From assembly GCF_016887565.1 (NCBI RefSeq), contig NZ_CP069396.1, forward strand, positions 4,367,001 to 4,431,000: a stretch of DNA of 64,000 nt, given 5' to 3'. Source of the stretch: Archangium violaceum (GTDB lineage Bacteria; Myxococcota; Myxococcia; Myxococcales; Myxococcaceae). This document shows, piece after piece, positions 1 through 7,776 of this stretch; positions within the stretch are counted from its first letter, which is position 1, and each line of letters begins with the position of its first letter. Below the pieces are notes generated by a model, which saw nothing but the letters and a program-made list of their open reading frames with translations, did no database searches and was not told where the DNA came from. Both the position numbers and the translations under genes were made by a program.

Positions 1-141
1 GGCTTTGGCCTGCACTCCAGCGCGCTGGCGGCCCAGGAGCTGGGCGGCTCGCTGACGGTCCACAGCGAGGGAGTGGGGCAGGGGGCCACCTTCGTGCTGG
101 AGCTGCCCCTGCTCTCCCCCGGGGGACCTCGAGGTGCGTAG
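1..141 (+). CDS. Sensor histidine kinase, C-terminal fragment (gene enters from left edge)
   Basis: The window opens inside this gene. The last 46 codons read in frame 1 and end with TAG at 139-141. The fragment begins with GFGLHSS, the G2 glycine box of a GHKL (HATPase_c) ATP-binding domain. It continues with a GGSL...S...GQGATF pattern, the closing beta strand usual in the ATP-lid end of bacterial sensor kinases. The N-terminal sensor, HAMP and dimerisation parts lie outside the window, so the input signal cannot be told. The downstream GFA-family gene starts 41 bp later on the same strand, but no functional link is evident. Confidence 0.75.
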   Translation, partial: GFGLHSSALAAQELGGSLTVHSEGVGQGATFVLELPLLSPGGPRGA

Positions 142-182
142 CTTGGATTGCACGCGAGTTGGACGCCCGGTAGAACCCGGGG

Positions 183-602
183 ATGGGTGAAAACAGGGCT
201 CGTCACACAGGTGGTTGTCTTTGCGGCGCGGTGCGGTACGAAGCCGAGGGTGACCCGTTGTTCGCTGGCTATTGCTACTGCGCCGATTGCCGCAAGGCCT
301 CCGGTTCGGGGTTCATCCCCTTCATAGGGTTCGCGAGCACCGCGGTTCGCTTCAGCGGCGAGACACGGCAGTTTCGGTCCAAGTCATTCAGGGGCGGTGA
401 GGCCGTGCGCAATTTCTGTCCCGTCTGCGGCGGGCTCGTGTTCGGGGGAGAGGTTGGCAAGGACGAGTCCCACACGATCTACGCGGGTTCCCTGGACGAT
501 CCGTCATCCTTTCATCCGAAGATGGCGATCTTCACACGCGACCGTCCGGCCTGGGCGCTGCTGCCGCCGGACTTCACGGCCTTCGACACCATGCCGGAGT
601 GA
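183..602 (+). CDS. GFA-family zinc protein (glutathione-dependent formaldehyde-activating enzyme/CENP-V fold)
   Basis: 139 aa, the usual length of single-domain GFA proteins. Zinc-site cysteines are visible in GGCLCGAVRYE near the N terminus, in YCYCADCRKASGSGF (the central C-x-C-x-x-C block) and in NFCPVCGG (the third cysteine pair). GFA proteins bind structural and catalytic zinc; a few activate formaldehyde as S-hydroxymethyl-glutathione. Most bacterial members have no demonstrated substrate, so the family name should not be read as proven formaldehyde metabolism. The ATG at 183 is the first in frame and has only a short GGGG stretch as ribosome binding site. The protein is predicted cytoplasmic. 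It is probably monocistronic: the next gene follows after 94 bp with its own strong ribosome binding site. Confidence 0.88.
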   Translation: MGENRARHTGGCLCGAVRYEAEGDPLFAGYCYCADCRKASGSGFIPFIGFASTAVRFSGETRQFRSKSFRGGEAVRNFCPVCGGLVFGGEVGKDESHTIYAGSLDDPSSFHPKMAIFTRDRPAWALLPPDFTAFDTMPE

Positions 603-696
603 GTCGGCTGTTCGAGGCTCTGGTCAAGGGTTATTCCAGGATTGCATGGAAGTCGCATCCGTGCGATGGGCGCCCCCACCAACGTTAGGAGGCGTG

Positions 697-2343
697 ATGT
701 CGAGATGGATGCCCTGGCTGACTCCTTGGATTGCCGTTCTCATGTACGGGTGCATGCCCCTGGAGGTGGATGACTCCCAGGAGCCGGGTGCTCAAGAGCG
801 AGCCCTGGCCGGCATGGAGGTCATCGACTTCTCCTCCGCGAGCACGCTGGCGAACACGGATGCCTCCGGCAAGACCGGAGGCATGACCGTGCTCAAGGCG
901 AACAGCACGCGGTGCACCGTCGGCGTGTATGCCGATTGCTACGCGGACTACATCGAGTTCAGCTCCTCCTATACGGGCTATCTGTCCTTCAAGCTCTCGA
1001 GCCTCACCCAGGGCGCGCCGACGCCCTCGCAAATCACCAACCTCCAACTGCTGACGAAGTACCAGGGGCCCGCGGCCGCCACGTCCTATTACAAATGGCA
1101 GCTCTACCGGTTCACGACCGCCAGCTGGGTGGACATCACCACCTCGCAGGGGCGCGGGGACTGGGTGTGGACCGCGGCCCTGACGCTCAATCTCCCGAGC
1201 ACCGAGGTGGCTTCTCGCTTCGTCTCGAGCGATGGCGAGATTCGCGCGCGCCTCATCAAGGGCGCGGGGACGGATACCGCGCAGCTCGACAGCCTCCGCC
1301 TCCAGGTGTCGTGGGACAGTGGCTCGACGTGCACCCCCGAGACGGACGCGGCCTTCTGCGCGCGGCTGGGCGGCACCTGTGGCCAGCTGAGTGGCACTGA
1401 CAACTGCGGCCAGGCGCGCACGGTCTCCAGCTGTGGCGTCTGCCAGAGCCCGGCGACGTGTGGGGGCGGCGGCACCCCGAACGTCTGTGGCCAGGGCTCG
1501 ACCTGCACCCGCGCGAGCTTCCCCAAGGGAACCACCTGGATGTGGGACCTGGAGAACAGCACCATTCCCACCAACCTCAACGCCCAGGTCTATGTCGTCG
1601 ACCTCTTCGGCACCTCCAGCGCGAAGATCCAGGAGTACAAGAATGCTGGCAAGAAGGTGGTCTGCTACTTCAGTGCCGGCACGTACGAGAACTGGCGAGG
1701 CGATGCCAACCAGTTCCCGCAGGACACCTATTGCAGCCCTGGCGAGAACTGCGCCCAATCCATCCACATCCTGGGGGACTGGTGCGAGAGCGGTGGGGAC
1801 TGCGAGTGGTGGCTGGACCACCGCAAGCCGGCGGTGCGGACCGTGATGGAGGCCCGCATGCAGCTGGCGCGTGACAAGGGCTGCGATGCGGTCGAGCCGG
1901 ACAACGTCGACGGCTACGCGCACGATTCGAGCATCTCCTGCACCGATCAGGCCTGCTGGGGCCTCACGGCGTCCGACCAGCTCACCTACAACCGCTGGCT
2001 GGCCGATACCGCCCATGCCAAGTGTCTGGGCATCGCGCTCAAGAACAACATCGATCAGGTGGCCCAGCTCGCCGCGTCCTTCGACTTCGCCATCAACGAG
2101 GAATGCCAGAAGTACAACGAGTGTGGGGACTACAAGACCTACTTCACGAGCCAGAACAAGGCTGTCTTCAACGCGGAATACATGAAGGACGCGGGCGGCG
2201 AGTCCACGAGCTGGACGTCGTGCACGGGAACGCAAGCGACCTGCGCCTGTGGCGAGAGCGGATTCGCCCAGGGAGATATGCGGACCCTGGTCTTCACGAC
2301 CTCGTCCGTTCGCTACAACAACATCAGCATCACCTGCTGGTAG
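697..2343 (+). CDS. Secreted lipoprotein with GH114 (endo-alpha-1,4-polygalactosaminidase-like) domain
   Basis: 548 aa. The ATG at 697 was chosen because AGGAGG lies just upstream (687-692) and it begins a lipoprotein signal (hydrophobic stretch ending MYGC). A longer reading frame exists upstream but overlaps the GFA gene. Residues about 40-200 form a beta-rich domain of unknown role. They are followed by a Cys-rich linker (CTPETDAAFC...CG..NVCG) of a type common in myxobacterial surface proteins, about residues 205-270. The C-terminal half is a GH114 TIM barrel: GTTWMWDLE, KVVCYFSAGTYENWR and the catalytic-region motif DAVEPDNVDGY are all present. GH114 enzymes cleave galactosamine-containing exopolysaccharide, such as fungal galactosaminogalactan. 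An outer-membrane or extracellular hydrolase acting on microbial matrix is inferred. A strong hairpin follows the stop. Confidence 0.88.
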   Translation: MSRWMPWLTPWIAVLMYGCMPLEVDDSQEPGAQERALAGMEVIDFSSASTLANTDASGKTGGMTVLKANSTRCTVGVYADCYADYIEFSSSYTGYLSFKLSSLTQGAPTPSQITNLQLLTKYQGPAAATSYYKWQLYRFTTASWVDITTSQGRGDWVWTAALTLNLPSTEVASRFVSSDGEIRARLIKGAGTDTAQLDSLRLQVSWDSGSTCTPETDAAFCARLGGTCGQLSGTDNCGQARTVSSCGVCQSPATCGGGGTPNVCGQGSTCTRASFPKGTTWMWDLENSTIPTNLNAQVYVVDLFGTSSAKIQEYKNAGKKVVCYFSAGTYENWRGDANQFPQDTYCSPGENCAQSIHILGDWCESGGDCEWWLDHRKPAVRTVMEARMQLARDKGCDAVEPDNVDGYAHDSSISCTDQACWGLTASDQLTYNRWLADTAHAKCLGIALKNNIDQVAQLAASFDFAINEECQKYNECGDYKTYFTSQNKAVFNAEYMKDAGGESTSWTSCTGTQATCACGESGFAQGDMRTLVFTTSSVRYNNISITCW

Positions 2344-2364
2344 CGGGACGGCGTGGGAAGCAAC

Positions 2365-2391
2365 GGGCCCGCTCCTGGGGGGAGCGGGCCC
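2365..2391. terminator. Hairpin terminator between convergent genes
   Basis: A perfect 11-bp stem, GGGCCCGCTCC paired with GGAGCGGGCCC, with a 5-nt loop. It lies 21 bp after the GH114 stop and 34 bp before the end of the opposing Kelch gene. There is no long T tract, but the symmetry and convergent setting suggest a bidirectional terminator. Confidence 0.7.
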
Positions 2392-2425
2392 ACCTTCACT
2401 CGTCACCGCGGTGCTGGCCGCCGTG

Positions 2426-4413
2426 TCAGTACAGCTCGGCGTTGGCGAGGTAGCCGCCGTCCTGATTCTCGCCGCCTACCACCAGCACCTTGCCCGAGGG
2501 CAGAATCGTGGCCGTATGGCCACGGCGGAGCTGTGCCAGCGAGCCGGTGGCGGTCGAGGTGCCCGTGACGGGGTTGTACAGCTCTGCGCTGGAGAAGGTG
2601 ACGCTGGTGTTCCTCCCGCCCGCGATGAGCACCATGCCACCGGGCAGCAGCGTCGCCGAGTGGGCGTAGCGGGCCGTCGTCAGCGGGCCGGTGGTGGACC
2701 AGGCGCCGGTGGCCGGGTCACGCAGCTGGGCAGTGGTGAGGATGATGCTGCCGTTGCTGCCGCCCGTGACGAGCACCTTGCCATCCTGCAGCAAGGTCGC
2801 CGTGTGGATGTAGCGGGCCGCGGTGGCCGTGGACGTCCAGGTGCCGGTGGCGGGGTTGTACAGCTCGGCGGTGGTGTTGGCGGTGGTGCCATTGGTTCCC
2901 CCCGTGACGAGCACCTTGCCATCCGGGAGCAAGGTCGCTGAGTGGTAGTAGCGGGCCGCCGCCAGCGAGCCGGTGGCGGACCAGGTGCCGGTGGCCGGGT
3001 TGTACAGCTGGGCACTGTTGAGCGCTCCGCTGGCGCCACTTCCGCCCACGATCAGAACCCTGCCATCGAGCAGCAGGGTGGCCGTGTGGAGGTAGCGGGG
3101 CAGGGAGAAGGAGCCGGTGGCGGACCACGCGCCGTTGGCCGGGTCATACACCTGGGCGGTGGCGAGCCGGCCCGAGGCGGTCGCATAGCCACCCGCGATG
3201 AGCACCTTGCCATTGGTCAGTTGCGTCGCCGTATGGGAGTAGCGCGCGCCCGTGAAGGAGCCGGTCATGGACCAGCTGCCCGTGGCCGGGTCGTACAGCT
3301 CGGCGCTGGTGAGGAAGGCTCCGCCAGTGCCCTGTCCACCCGCCACGAGCACCTTGCCATTGTTCAGCGGCGTGGCGGTATGGCCGCGACGGGCCTGGAC
3401 CATCGAGCCCGTGGTGGCCCAGGTGCCAACGCCCTTGCCATACAGCTCGGCGCTGATGAGAGGGTCCGGGGAATTCTCTCCGCCCACGACGAGCACCCGG
3501 CCATCGGGCAGCAACGTGGCCGAGTGGGCGTAGCGTCCCTGGGAGAGCGAGGCGGTCTCGCTCCAGGTGCCGGTGGCCGGGTCGTACAGCTCGGTGCTGG
3601 TGAGGAAGGCTCCGCCGGCGCCCTGGCCGCCCGCGACGAGCACCTTGCCATCGGGCAGCAGCGTGGCCGTGTGGCTGTCGCGGACCTGGTCCAGCGAGCC
3701 GGTGGTGGACCAGAAGCCCGTGGCCGGATCGTACAGCTCGGCGGTGGCGATGGAGCTGTTGGAAGCGTCATACCCGCCCGTCACGAGCACCTTGCCCGAG
3801 GACAGCACCGTCGCCGTGTGATGGTGGCGGGCCTGGGCCAGAGCGCCGGTGGCGGTCCATGCACCCGTGGCCGGGTCATACAGCTCGGCGGTGGCGAGCG
3901 TGCTGCTGGAGCTGCCTCCCACCACGAGCACCTTGCCATTGTTCAACAGCGTCGCCGTGTGGCCAACGCGCGCGAAATTGAGCGAGCCCGTCGCGGCCCA
4001 GGTGCCAGTGGTGGGAGTGTACAGCTCGGCGCTGGCGAGGGAGCCACTGGGGCCCGTTCCGCCCGACACGAGCACCTTGCCATTGGGGAGCAGCGTCGCG
4101 AGATGATCGTGGCGCGCCTGGGTGAGCGAACCCGTGGCCGCCCACGTGTCGGTGGAAGGCGTGTACAGCTCGGCGCTGGCGAGGGAGCCGCTGGGGCCCG
4201 TTCCACCCGACACGAGCACCTTGCCATTGGGGAGCATCGTCGACGTGTGACGGGTGCGAGCCTGCGCGAGCGCGCCCGTCGCGGACCAGGTGCCGGTGGC
4301 CGGGTCATACGTCTCGGTGAAGGTCATGGCTCCGCTGGTGCCAGCCCCGCCCGTCACGAGCACCTTGCCCGAGGGCATCAACGTCGCCGCATGGCCACTC
4401 CTGGCCTTGGAGA
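2426..4413 (-). repeat. Tandem repeat array encoding 14 Kelch blades
   Basis: Fourteen consecutive units of about 140-150 bp inside the coding sequence. Each encodes a GKVLV.GG turn and a P.TG.W strand. Most units have diverged. Two adjacent ones are nearly identical at DNA level over about 84 bp (4017-4100 and 4161-4244, offset 144 bp, only a few differences). Two others, around 3290-3345 and 3580-3650, are also closely similar. This points to recent duplication or gene conversion of single blades. Confidence 0.85.
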
Positions 4414-5527
4414 GATGTGCCGCCCCATTCCACAACCCGTCACCGCAGTGGCTCCCGGAGACGGCCTGCCAACCTGTCGCGGTGCACTGGTAGACGGACT
4501 GGTCCGTGCCGCACATCGTGGAGCCGCACGTCGTGCGAGCCGGGTCGATCGCCACGCCGCCCAGGGCAATTCCTCCCGCGCACTGGCAGCTCGTGTTGCC
4601 ACACTGCCCACCGAGCGATTTCCAGTTGCGCAGGGTGGGATCGCACTCGTAGTTCTGCAGGTCCGCCCCACACACGTGTGCGTAGGGGTAGCGCTCGTCC
4701 TTGGTGACGGAGCTCCCATCCCACCAGACGCCCAGCGGACAGGACCAGCTCTCCATCACGCTGTCGGCCTGCGGCGCCAGCCGCCAGACCTCGCCATACC
4801 AGCTCGCCTCGCCATTGCCGGCGGCATTCACCCAGAAGATGTTCCGGTTGGGGCCGGTGAACACGGGGCCGCCCGCGTCACCTCCACAGCTCGCGCCAGT
4901 GAAGGGGGACACGCTGTCGCGGACGTTCTCCCAGATCATGCTGTCGATCGAGATGGAGACAGACCCCTTCTTCAAGTCCGAGGCCTTGATGGCGCAGTTG
5001 GCACTGTCTCGCGCTCCATGGCCGATGTCGGTGGCGGTGGTGCCCAGGGCGGGCATGGAGCCGATATGGAAGTTCATCGGTGACGCCAGCTGGGAGGGAA
5101 CGGCCCGCGTCAGCTGGGCGATGGCGACGTCGTTCTTGAAGTTCGTGGCGTAGTTGTCGGCATCCGAGGCGACGAACGAGTGGACGCGCTTGACCTGGAA
5201 GTATTGCGCCGTGGTGCCGCACGTCGCGCCATAGGTGTTGATCTTGAAGGTGTAGGGGGTCGAGCCGTCCTCATCCGTCGCGTAGTCGATGCATCCCGCG
5301 GTGGAGAGGATCATGTCCGGCGCGACGAGCACGGCGGTACATTTCTGGTAGCCATTGGTGAGGATCCCCACCTCGGGGTAGTCACAGGTGATGTTGGCTC
5401 CGAGCAGCGCATCGCTCGTGGACGCGAGCTCCTCGGCCTCGGGGGACTCGAGGGGGTCGCTCGAGGCCCCACAGGCCCATCCAAACAGGGCCGTGAGGCA
5501 GAGCAGTGGAAGGAATCGGATTCTCAT
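2426..5527 (-). CDS. Secreted lipoprotein: inactive trypsin-like domain plus 14 Kelch blades
   Basis: 1033 aa. The signal sequence MRIRFLPLLCLTALFGWAC has a lipobox-like end. Residues about 42-265 look like a chymotrypsin-fold (S1) domain: KCTAVLVAPDMIL, then STAGC where TAAHC is expected, NDVAIAQL with the aspartate kept, and CGGDAGGPVF where GDSGGP is expected. Catalytic His and Ser are therefore Gly and Ala, so peptidase activity is not expected. A Cys-rich segment follows (about 265-370). Then come 14 Kelch-type repeats of about 47-49 residues with the pattern R..H.AT.L..GKVLV.GG...A.LY.P.TG.W. Fourteen fits two seven-bladed propellers. The start has GGGAGCC upstream. It is likely a surface-exposed binding or scaffold protein; its partner is unknown. 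Confidence 0.88.
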   Translation of the reverse strand: MRIRFLPLLCLTALFGWACGASSDPLESPEAEELASTSDALLGANITCDYPEVGILTNGYQKCTAVLVAPDMILSTAGCIDYATDEDGSTPYTFKINTYGATCGTTAQYFQVKRVHSFVASDADNYATNFKNDVAIAQLTRAVPSQLASPMNFHIGSMPALGTTATDIGHGARDSANCAIKASDLKKGSVSISIDSMIWENVRDSVSPFTGASCGGDAGGPVFTGPNRNIFWVNAAGNGEASWYGEVWRLAPQADSVMESWSCPLGVWWDGSSVTKDERYPYAHVCGADLQNYECDPTLRNWKSLGGQCGNTSCQCAGGIALGGVAIDPARTTCGSTMCGTDQSVYQCTATGWQAVSGSHCGDGLWNGAAHLSKARSGHAATLMPSGKVLVTGGAGTSGAMTFTETYDPATGTWSATGALAQARTRHTSTMLPNGKVLVSGGTGPSGSLASAELYTPSTDTWAATGSLTQARHDHLATLLPNGKVLVSGGTGPSGSLASAELYTPTTGTWAATGSLNFARVGHTATLLNNGKVLVVGGSSSSTLATAELYDPATGAWTATGALAQARHHHTATVLSSGKVLVTGGYDASNSSIATAELYDPATGFWSTTGSLDQVRDSHTATLLPDGKVLVAGGQGAGGAFLTSTELYDPATGTWSETASLSQGRYAHSATLLPDGRVLVVGGENSPDPLISAELYGKGVGTWATTGSMVQARRGHTATPLNNGKVLVAGGQGTGGAFLTSAELYDPATGSWSMTGSFTGARYSHTATQLTNGKVLIAGGYATASGRLATAQVYDPANGAWSATGSFSLPRYLHTATLLLDGRVLIVGGSGASGALNSAQLYNPATGTWSATGSLAAARYYHSATLLPDGKVLVTGGTNGTTANTTAELYNPATGTWTSTATAARYIHTATLLQDGKVLVTGGSNGSIILTTAQLRDPATGAWSTTGPLTTARYAHSATLLPGGMVLIAGGRNTSVTFSSAELYNPVTGTSTATGSLAQLRRGHTATILPSGKVLVVGGENQDGGYLANAELY

Positions 5528-5583
5528 GTGTGGCTCCCAGCAGAGGCAGAAACGGATTGGGCCTACTCATCAACACGTTTAGT

Positions 5584-5609
5584 CCATTTGAAGTGCACTT
5601 TTCCAATGG
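5584..5609. promoter_or_regulatory. Imperfect palindrome in divergent intergenic region
   Basis: The 190-bp gap 5528-5717 separates divergent genes and is locally AT-rich. It contains a perfect core AAGTGCACTT (5591-5600) flanked by CCATT and AATGG arms. It could be an operator for one or both genes. No recognisable promoter boxes can be assigned with confidence. Confidence 0.3.
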
Positions 5610-5717
5610 GGTCGTGCGGCGAGGGCCGATGCCTGGTCTTTGTTGTGCCTGTTTCTTGGAAAGTAAGAGATTTTCTGGAGAGGCAATCTTCATTGGGGGT
5701 CCGCTCTCCGCCTCGAT

Positions 5718-7460
5718 ATGCAGGCCTCGCCCTCGATGAAAAAGCACTCCGTCACCGTTGCCTCCGTCCGAGAACTCGACCGCGAATTTCAGCTGAAGGA
5801 GCGCTTCGACCTGAAAAAGCACTCGAGAGGACGGGTGGCTGTCCTTCGCGGCTCCATCGCGCTCGACCACCTTCCGCTCGACTTCCGACAGCTCGATCGG
5901 TTCCTGGGTATTCCGCGCCGTGACAAAGGCGGGAACACCCCGGACGCGCTGAGCGGGCTGATCATCGACGGCGACGTGAAGGTGAAGGGCGCGGTCGTGA
6001 ATGCCGAGATGGACTTCGGCCCCTTCCTGCTCGTGCGAGGCGACCTCCATGCGCGTGACGTCGCCTGCGGCGGCAGCGAGGTGCGGGTGGAAGGCGCGCT
6101 GACGCTGTCGGGCGCGTTGTTCGGCTTCTACAACCACGGGTCCATCGTCGTGGAAGGGCCGACGCGGGCGGCATGCGTCCTGACGGAGGAGCACGCGATT
6201 CGCCTCCAGGGAGGGCTCGTCTCGCCCGTCGTCCCCGGGGGAAAATTCCTCGAGGTGTCCGGCAAGGCCGTGCCCGAGGATCCGCTGGCGCTCCGGCTGC
6301 TTGCCCCGGAGCTGTTCAACTGGTCCTCATGGGTTGGCCTCGGGCCCGCTGGCCAGAAAGCGTCGAAAGCCGAAGGTGAATCAGAGCTCGCCTTCATCAA
6401 GCTCGAGCGGGAGCTCATTCTCGATGCCATTGCCGAGGGCCGCGCGCTGGTGCGGGGAAAGCGGGCGTTCAAGGCACCTCCGCCAAAGACGCGGACGCCC
6501 ATCGACCACTGGCGTGCGAACGTGCACTTCCTCGACGGCGTCTGCGTGCGAGCCGACCTCGCGGGCTTCGCCGTGTGCCACACCTCGCGGTGGCGCGACG
6601 CGGAGTTCGGTCGCCTCTACGGTTGCTCGACCACGCAGGGGTGGGGGGCGACGTCGATGCCAGGCGGGGCTCCGATTTCCCTGTGCTACTTCATCGACGC
6701 CGACAAACAGCGCTCGTGGCGTGTTCTGCTCAACGACGGTGTCGTCGTCGTGGTCAGCGGCGGAGCGCTCTCCCGGATCGATGTGCTCAACGCTCCCGCG
6801 CCCCTGCACCGCATCCGCTCGGTGGCGGATGGCCTCGTCGTGTGTGGCGATGACCTCGTCGTCTATGCCTCGTCGGGCAAGACCTGGAACCGCCTGGAGG
6901 CGGGGCTGCCACAGGGGACCACGGGAGCTTTCAGGGACATCGCCGGCCACTCCCTCCGCGACCTGACCGCCGTGGGAACCGGCGGGTTGGTGATGCACTT
7001 CGATGGCGAGTCGTGGCACTCCCTGAAGGCCCCGACCCAGGTCGAGCTGCACGCGGTGGCGACCACGAAGGAGGGGATTGCCGTCGTCGGGGACCAGGGG
7101 ACGCTCCTCGTTCGCGGAGCGGAAGGCCGCTGGAAGACATTCCAGACCGGAGACAAGGCACCGCTGGTCGGCGTCGCGGTGCTCGGTGACCGCCTCTTCG
7201 TTGCTTCCCGGCTCGACATCCTCGAGCTCGAGGGCGACACGTTGAAGCCTGTCGAGACCGGACTGACGCCTTCTTTTGGCGGTGGCCGGCTGCACGCGTG
7301 TGACGGCGTGATGTGGTGCATCGGGTTGACCGACCTCGCCCGCTTCGACGGCTCGACCTGGGAACGAATCACCTGCCCCGATCAACACATCACACAGAAT
7401 CAGAAACCCACCACCGCGCAGCCTCCGCCGGGGGCGATCCACCTGGAAGGGCTGGTCTGA
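5718..7460 (+). CDS. Uncharacterised 580-aa protein with beta-helix-like N part and propeller-like C part
   Basis: Not recognised as a named family. Residues about 80-160 read as short alternating beta segments with glycine turns (LIIDGDVKVKG, LLVRGDLHARDV, VRVEGALTLSG). These resemble bactofilin or polymer-forming beta-helix rungs. The C-terminal half carries repeated strands typical of a beta propeller (DLTAVGTGGLVMHFDG, EGIAVVGDQGTLLVRG, RLFVASRLDILELEG, FDGSTWERI). There is no signal peptide or membrane segment, so it is probably cytoplasmic or delivered by a non-Sec route. The start is uncertain: ATG at 5718 or 5736, neither with a good ribosome binding site. The TGA stop is followed in the same frame by a 70-codon open stretch rich in cysteine. 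Confidence 0.7.
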   Translation: MQASPSMKKHSVTVASVRELDREFQLKERFDLKKHSRGRVAVLRGSIALDHLPLDFRQLDRFLGIPRRDKGGNTPDALSGLIIDGDVKVKGAVVNAEMDFGPFLLVRGDLHARDVACGGSEVRVEGALTLSGALFGFYNHGSIVVEGPTRAACVLTEEHAIRLQGGLVSPVVPGGKFLEVSGKAVPEDPLALRLLAPELFNWSSWVGLGPAGQKASKAEGESELAFIKLERELILDAIAEGRALVRGKRAFKAPPPKTRTPIDHWRANVHFLDGVCVRADLAGFAVCHTSRWRDAEFGRLYGCSTTQGWGATSMPGGAPISLCYFIDADKQRSWRVLLNDGVVVVVSGGALSRIDVLNAPAPLHRIRSVADGLVVCGDDLVVYASSGKTWNRLEAGLPQGTTGAFRDIAGHSLRDLTAVGTGGLVMHFDGESWHSLKAPTQVELHAVATTKEGIAVVGDQGTLLVRGAEGRWKTFQTGDKAPLVGVAVLGDRLFVASRLDILELEGDTLKPVETGLTPSFGGGRLHACDGVMWCIGLTDLARFDGSTWERITCPDQHITQNQKPTTAQPPPGAIHLEGLV

Positions 7461-7466
7461 CCTGTC

Positions 7467-7670
7467 TTGAAGCAGGGCGTGGAGCCCGTGCCGGCGTGTC
7501 CCATCGGAGAGGAGACCGTCTACTGGGAGGAGTACGGGGCCTGCGGCGGGTGCACTGTGTCGGGGGAGCCGGGGTCCCGCGTTCGCCGGTTCGCGGCCTG
7601 CTCCGGAAACATCCAGGGAACGAAGGCGAACATTGGCAACTCCTGCCAGACGCCGTGTGAGCTGCTCTAG
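7467..7670 (+). CDS. Small Cys-rich ORF, in frame with and directly after the preceding gene
   Basis: 67 codons from a TTG. It is in the same frame as the preceding 580-aa gene, two codons after its TGA (7458-7460). Six cysteines (for example ACPIGEE, GACGGC, FAACSG, NSCQTPC) suggest a disulfide-bonded exported domain, but no signal peptide can be seen. It may be a separate small gene, the original C-terminal tail of the upstream gene cut off by a stop codon, or a relic of another gene. No ATG exists in frame and the TTG lacks a clear ribosome binding site. The coding call is therefore tentative. Confidence 0.35.
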   Translation: MKQGVEPVPACPIGEETVYWEEYGACGGCTVSGEPGSRVRRFAACSGNIQGTKANIGNSCQTPCELL

Positions 7671-7684
7671 TCTCGGAGCAGCTC
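7659..7684. terminator. Hairpin overlapping the small ORF stop
   Basis: A perfect 9-bp stem GAGCTGCTC/GAGCAGCTC with an 8-nt loop. It overlaps the TAG stop at 7668-7670. It is probably part of a double terminator with the hairpin ten bases downstream. Confidence 0.55.
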
Positions 7685-7693
7685 CGTGAGTTT

Positions 7694-7715
7694 CCGGAGG
7701 GGCTCATCCCTCCGG
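7694..7715. terminator. Second hairpin, convergent intergenic region
   Basis: A perfect 8-bp stem CCGGAGGG/CCCTCCGG with a 6-nt loop, between the plus-strand gene ending at 7670 and the minus-strand gene ending at 7777. It is likely a bidirectional terminator. Confidence 0.6.
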
Positions 7716-7776
7716 ACTGTCGTTGCGCCTGCTGCTGCCACGCGCCGCGAGCACCATCGTGACGCGCGTGCCCGCC

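Noticed and set aside
397-696. N-terminal extension of the GH114 protein overlapping the GFA gene
   Set aside because: The extension lies over another confident gene and would bury the lipoprotein signal that starts at 697.
2426-4413. CRISPR-like array
   Set aside because: The regular repeats of about 145 bp are in frame and encode Kelch blades. There are no short palindromic repeats with unique spacers and no cas genes.
2942-5083. Open frame of about 713 codons on the plus strand, opposite the Kelch gene
   Set aside because: Its periodic sequence only mirrors the Kelch repeats in antisense. No family features.
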